25,589 nt of DNA from CAYNFH01 sp964396385 (lineage in GTDB: Bacteria; Armatimonadota; Chthonomonadetes; Chthonomonadales; CAJBBX01). The DNA is taken from assembly GCA_964396385.1 (NCBI GenBank), contig CAYNFH010000078.1, positions 1 through 25,589 of the forward strand. The letters are read 5' to 3'. Positions 23,882-25,589 of the stretch are shown here, piece by piece; position 1 is the stretch's first letter; each line of letters opens with the position of its first letter. A program made the translations under genes and the position numbers. The notes under the pieces were generated by a model. That model was not told the origin of the DNA. It searched no databases and was given only the letters and a program-made list of their open reading frames with translations.

Positions 23882-24682
23882 ATGGGAGCGACGAAACCGG
23901 CCATGGACTACCCGCTGACGGACGAGCAGGTCCGGTTCTACCGGGAGAATGGGTACGTCCAGCTCTTTGACGTGCTCACGCCGGAGGAGCTGGAGGAGAC
24001 GCGCGCGGCGCTGGAGGATGCCAACCAGTTAACTCTGGACGCACGGCACCACACCAGCGCGCGCAATCCGGAGTACGAGCAGATCTTCGTCCAGAAGGTG
24101 AACCTGTGGACGGTGCACGAGGGGATGCGGAAGTACGTGCACAGCCATAAGATCGCAGAGATCGCGCGGCGGCTGGCCGGGACACCGCGAGTCCGCCTAT
24201 GGCACGACCACGCGCTCATCAAGATGCCGGGGGACAGCAAGCCGTCGGCGTGGCACCAGGACCTGCCCTACTGGCCGATGAACGAGCCCGGCGCGCTCTC
24301 CTGCTGGATGGCGCTCGACGACGTGGACGAGCGGAACGGCTGCATGCAGTTCGTGCCGAAGTCGCACCTCTGGGGCAAGTTCGAGCCGATCCGGCTGGTG
24401 GATGCGCAGGACCTGTTCGCGCTGGTGCCGGAGCCGGAGTCCAAGGACTTCACGCCTGTGATCATGCGGATGCCGGCCGGGAGCTGCACGTTTCACAACG
24501 GCCTCACCTTCCACTACGCCAGCAGCAACCAGACGGACCGGCCGCGCCGGGCCATGATCACCATCTACATGCCGGAAGGGATCACCTTCAACGGCCGGCC
24601 CCACGTGGTCACGGACGGCCTGGGGCTGGAGGTAGGCGGGCCGATCGCCGGGGAGATGTTCCCGGTGCTGGCGGAAGGATAG
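23882..24682 (+). CDS. Phytanoyl-CoA dioxygenase (PhyH) family Fe(II)/2-oxoglutarate oxygenase
   Basis: 266 residues from the ATG at 23882, with AGGA five bases upstream; the frame is open further upstream but encodes only Arg-rich antisense-like residues, so I reject a longer start. The iron-binding facial triad is visible: H125 and D127 in SAWHQDLPYW, and H211 in GLTFHYASSNQTDRPRRA, with R222 placed to bind the 2-oxoglutarate carboxylate. The N-terminal YRENGYVQLFDVLTPEELEETRAALED and CMQFVPKSHLWG are also typical. Members hydroxylate varied small molecules; the substrate cannot be predicted. In this kind of genome PhyH proteins are frequently numerous and often sit near sugar-metabolism genes. 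The stop codon abuts a heptamer array. Confidence 0.93.
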   Translation: MGATKPAMDYPLTDEQVRFYRENGYVQLFDVLTPEELEETRAALEDANQLTLDARHHTSARNPEYEQIFVQKVNLWTVHEGMRKYVHSHKIAEIARRLAGTPRVRLWHDHALIKMPGDSKPSAWHQDLPYWPMNEPGALSCWMALDDVDERNGCMQFVPKSHLWGKFEPIRLVDAQDLFALVPEPESKDFTPVIMRMPAGSCTFHNGLTFHYASSNQTDRPRRAMITIYMPEGITFNGRPHVVTDGLGLEVGGPIAGEMFPVLAEG

Positions 24683-24710
24683 CGATTTTCAATTTTCAAT
24701 TCTCGATTTT
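24683..24710. repeat. Heptanucleotide tandem array (CGATTTT/CAATTTT) at the gene junction
   Basis: Four abutting units: CGATTTT, CAATTTT, CAATTCT, CGATTTT. It begins at the base after the PhyH stop codon (24680-24682) and ends within the best start codon of the next gene. Same consensus as the array in the regulator. Confidence 0.88.
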
Positions 24711-25589
24711 GCAGCCTAGATCCCGCGATGGACGATCCTGGCGGATCGGCCTTGCTGTTCTCGTAGGCCTGGCGGCGGTTGTGCTCCGCACGGCCGCACT
24801 CCACTCAGACCCCTACCCCTCCCTCGACTGGGACACCGGAATCCTCACGGACGAAGGGTTCTACACCCACAACGCCCGCAACGTCATTCTCTTCGGGCGG
24901 GCGCGCACGGACGAATTCAACAATATGCTCGCCATGCCTCTGGTGCACGTGGCGCAGGTGGCGGTCTTCCGGGTCTGGGGTCCGGGCGCCGTCCCGGCAC
25001 GCATGATCTCGGTCGTATCCAGCCTGCTCACCATCCCCCTGCTCTATGCCGCGCTGCGCTGGCCGTTCGGGCGCCGAACGGCTGCCACGGCCGCGGCGCT
25101 GCTGGCGCTCGACCATGTGTACCTGCTGTTCAACCGCATGGCGCTCCTGGACACGCCGGCGGCGCTCGGTGCGGTGGCGGGGTTGTACTGCTTTGTGCGC
25201 GGAGTGGGACCGGGGAGGACGGAGGACGGAGGACCGAGGACGGTGGAGGATGGGGGACGGGGAACGGAAGACGGAGGCGGAGGATGGATGGGAGCGTGCG
25301 GAGCGATCCTGGCGCTTACAGTGGTCAACCGGTCCCTGTGCGTTTACCTATTGCCCGTACCGTTCCTCGCTCTGTTGACGGGGCGGGGAATTGTCGGGCG
25401 GAAGCTCGTGCCGATTGTGGCGGGCATGGCCGTTGTCTTCATTCTCTACGGCGCCGTATGGTACTGGCCGAACCGCGCCGAGATCGCCCACATGAACCAC
25501 TACTATCGGGAGGCGCAGGTCCAGCCGCTCAGCTTCGCGCGCTTGCTCACCAACATCCGCCTGGCATTTCTTGGGGAGACGTACGGTTT
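24709..25589 (+). CDS. GT39/ArnT-like membrane glycosyltransferase, N-terminal part (cut by window edge)
   Basis: An open frame runs to the right edge. No in-frame ATG precedes the first membrane helix; the ATG at 24728 is out of frame and hits a stop within 13 codons. TTG at 24709 is the first plausible start but has no ribosome site, so the start is uncertain. Counting from there: helix 1 at about 11-28 (WRIGLAVLVGLAAVVLRTA), then the lumenal loop with TDEGFYTHNARN (47-58), whose acidic pair is the hallmark of GT39/ArnT/PMT-type lipid-phosphosugar-dependent glycosyltransferases. Further helices follow (ISVVSSLLTIPLLYAAL, AATAAALLALDHVYLLF, AALGAVAGLYCFV, AILALTVVNRSLCVYLLPVPFLALL, LVPIVAGMAVVFILYGAVWYW). 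About residues 167-194 are a Gly/Asp/Glu/Arg-rich loop encoded by a heptamer array and lie between two helices. The protein would transfer a sugar from a polyprenyl-phosphate carrier outside the cytoplasm. Confidence 0.82.
   Translation, partial: MQPRSRDGRSWRIGLAVLVGLAAVVLRTAALHSDPYPSLDWDTGILTDEGFYTHNARNVILFGRARTDEFNNMLAMPLVHVAQVAVFRVWGPGAVPARMISVVSSLLTIPLLYAALRWPFGRRTAATAAALLALDHVYLLFNRMALLDTPAALGAVAGLYCFVRGVGPGRTEDGGPRTVEDGGRGTEDGGGGWMGACGAILALTVVNRSLCVYLLPVPFLALLTGRGIVGRKLVPIVAGMAVVFILYGAVWYWPNRAEIAHMNHYYREAQVQPLSFARLLTNIRLAFLGETYG
25209..25290. repeat. Heptanucleotide tandem array (GACGGAG), in frame in the glycosyltransferase
   Basis: Units include GACGGAG (25218-25224), GACGGAG (25225-25231), GACCGAG (25232-25238), GACGGTG (25239-25245) and GAGGATG (25246-25252), then after a 3-bp phase shift GACGGGG (25256-25262), AACGGAA (25263-25269) and GACGGAG (25270-25276), fading into GGCGGAGG. 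This is the longest array in the window. Confidence 0.85.

Overview
The window is GC-rich bacterial DNA, densely coding on both strands, with clear Shine-Dalgarno sites, several Tat or Sec signal peptides and GTG/ATG starts. The gene mix includes a BTAD/NB-ARC/TPR giant regulator, a Tat-exported Gfo/Idh/MocA oxidoreductase, a DUF1800-DUF1501 pair, a GH116-type glycosidase, a PhyH dioxygenase and large secreted beta-rich proteins. This suits a chromosome of Armatimonadota or a similar environmental lineage (Planctomycetes, Chloroflexota and Verrucomicrobia are alternatives). That assignment is inference; no rRNA or marker gene is present. I saw no tRNA, CRISPR array or transposase.

Layout. (i) 1-3708, minus strand: the start of a Tat-exported Gfo/Idh/MocA oxidoreductase that runs off the left edge, preceded by a 1049-residue SARP-like regulator. 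(ii) 3869-14314, plus strand: a block of four large exported proteins of unknown role: a 985-aa beta-repeat protein, a 1029-aa fibronectin-III-like protein, a 412-aa protein with nine exact-length 15-residue beta-roll repeats, and a 962-aa protein with a carboxypeptidase-regulatory-like domain. The block is divergent from the regulator. A perfect 36-bp palindrome follows it. (iii) 14497-18103, plus strand: a small membrane protein, a DUF1800 protein and a DUF1501 protein, probably one operon. (iv) 18130-22229, minus strand: a CBM9-like/NEW3-like secreted protein translationally coupled (GTGA overlap) to a divergent GH116/DUF608 glycosidase. (v) 22230-22650: a repeat-rich intergenic region. (vi) 22651 to the right edge, plus strand: an AI-2E-type permease, a PhyH dioxygenase and the beginning of a GT39/ArnT-like glycosyltransferase.

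Most striking signal: short, degenerate tandem arrays with a period of exactly seven bases recur at eight places in the right part of the window and inside the regulator. Most of them lie inside genes, where they are read in frame as charged or low-complexity inserts, always in linkers or near termini. Several arrays are four units (28 bp). Three heptamer types (CGATTTT, CGACTCT, CGACTCA) fit one degenerate consensus, CGAYTYW, and a further type (GACGGAG and its complement) occurs twice in opposite orientations. This resembles the short tandemly repeated repetitive (STRR) heptamers of heterocystous cyanobacteria, but here they invade coding sequence. A second repeat type, a 15-bp palindrome TGAGACATTGTCTCA with conserved flank, occurs twice 101 bp apart around one of these arrays.
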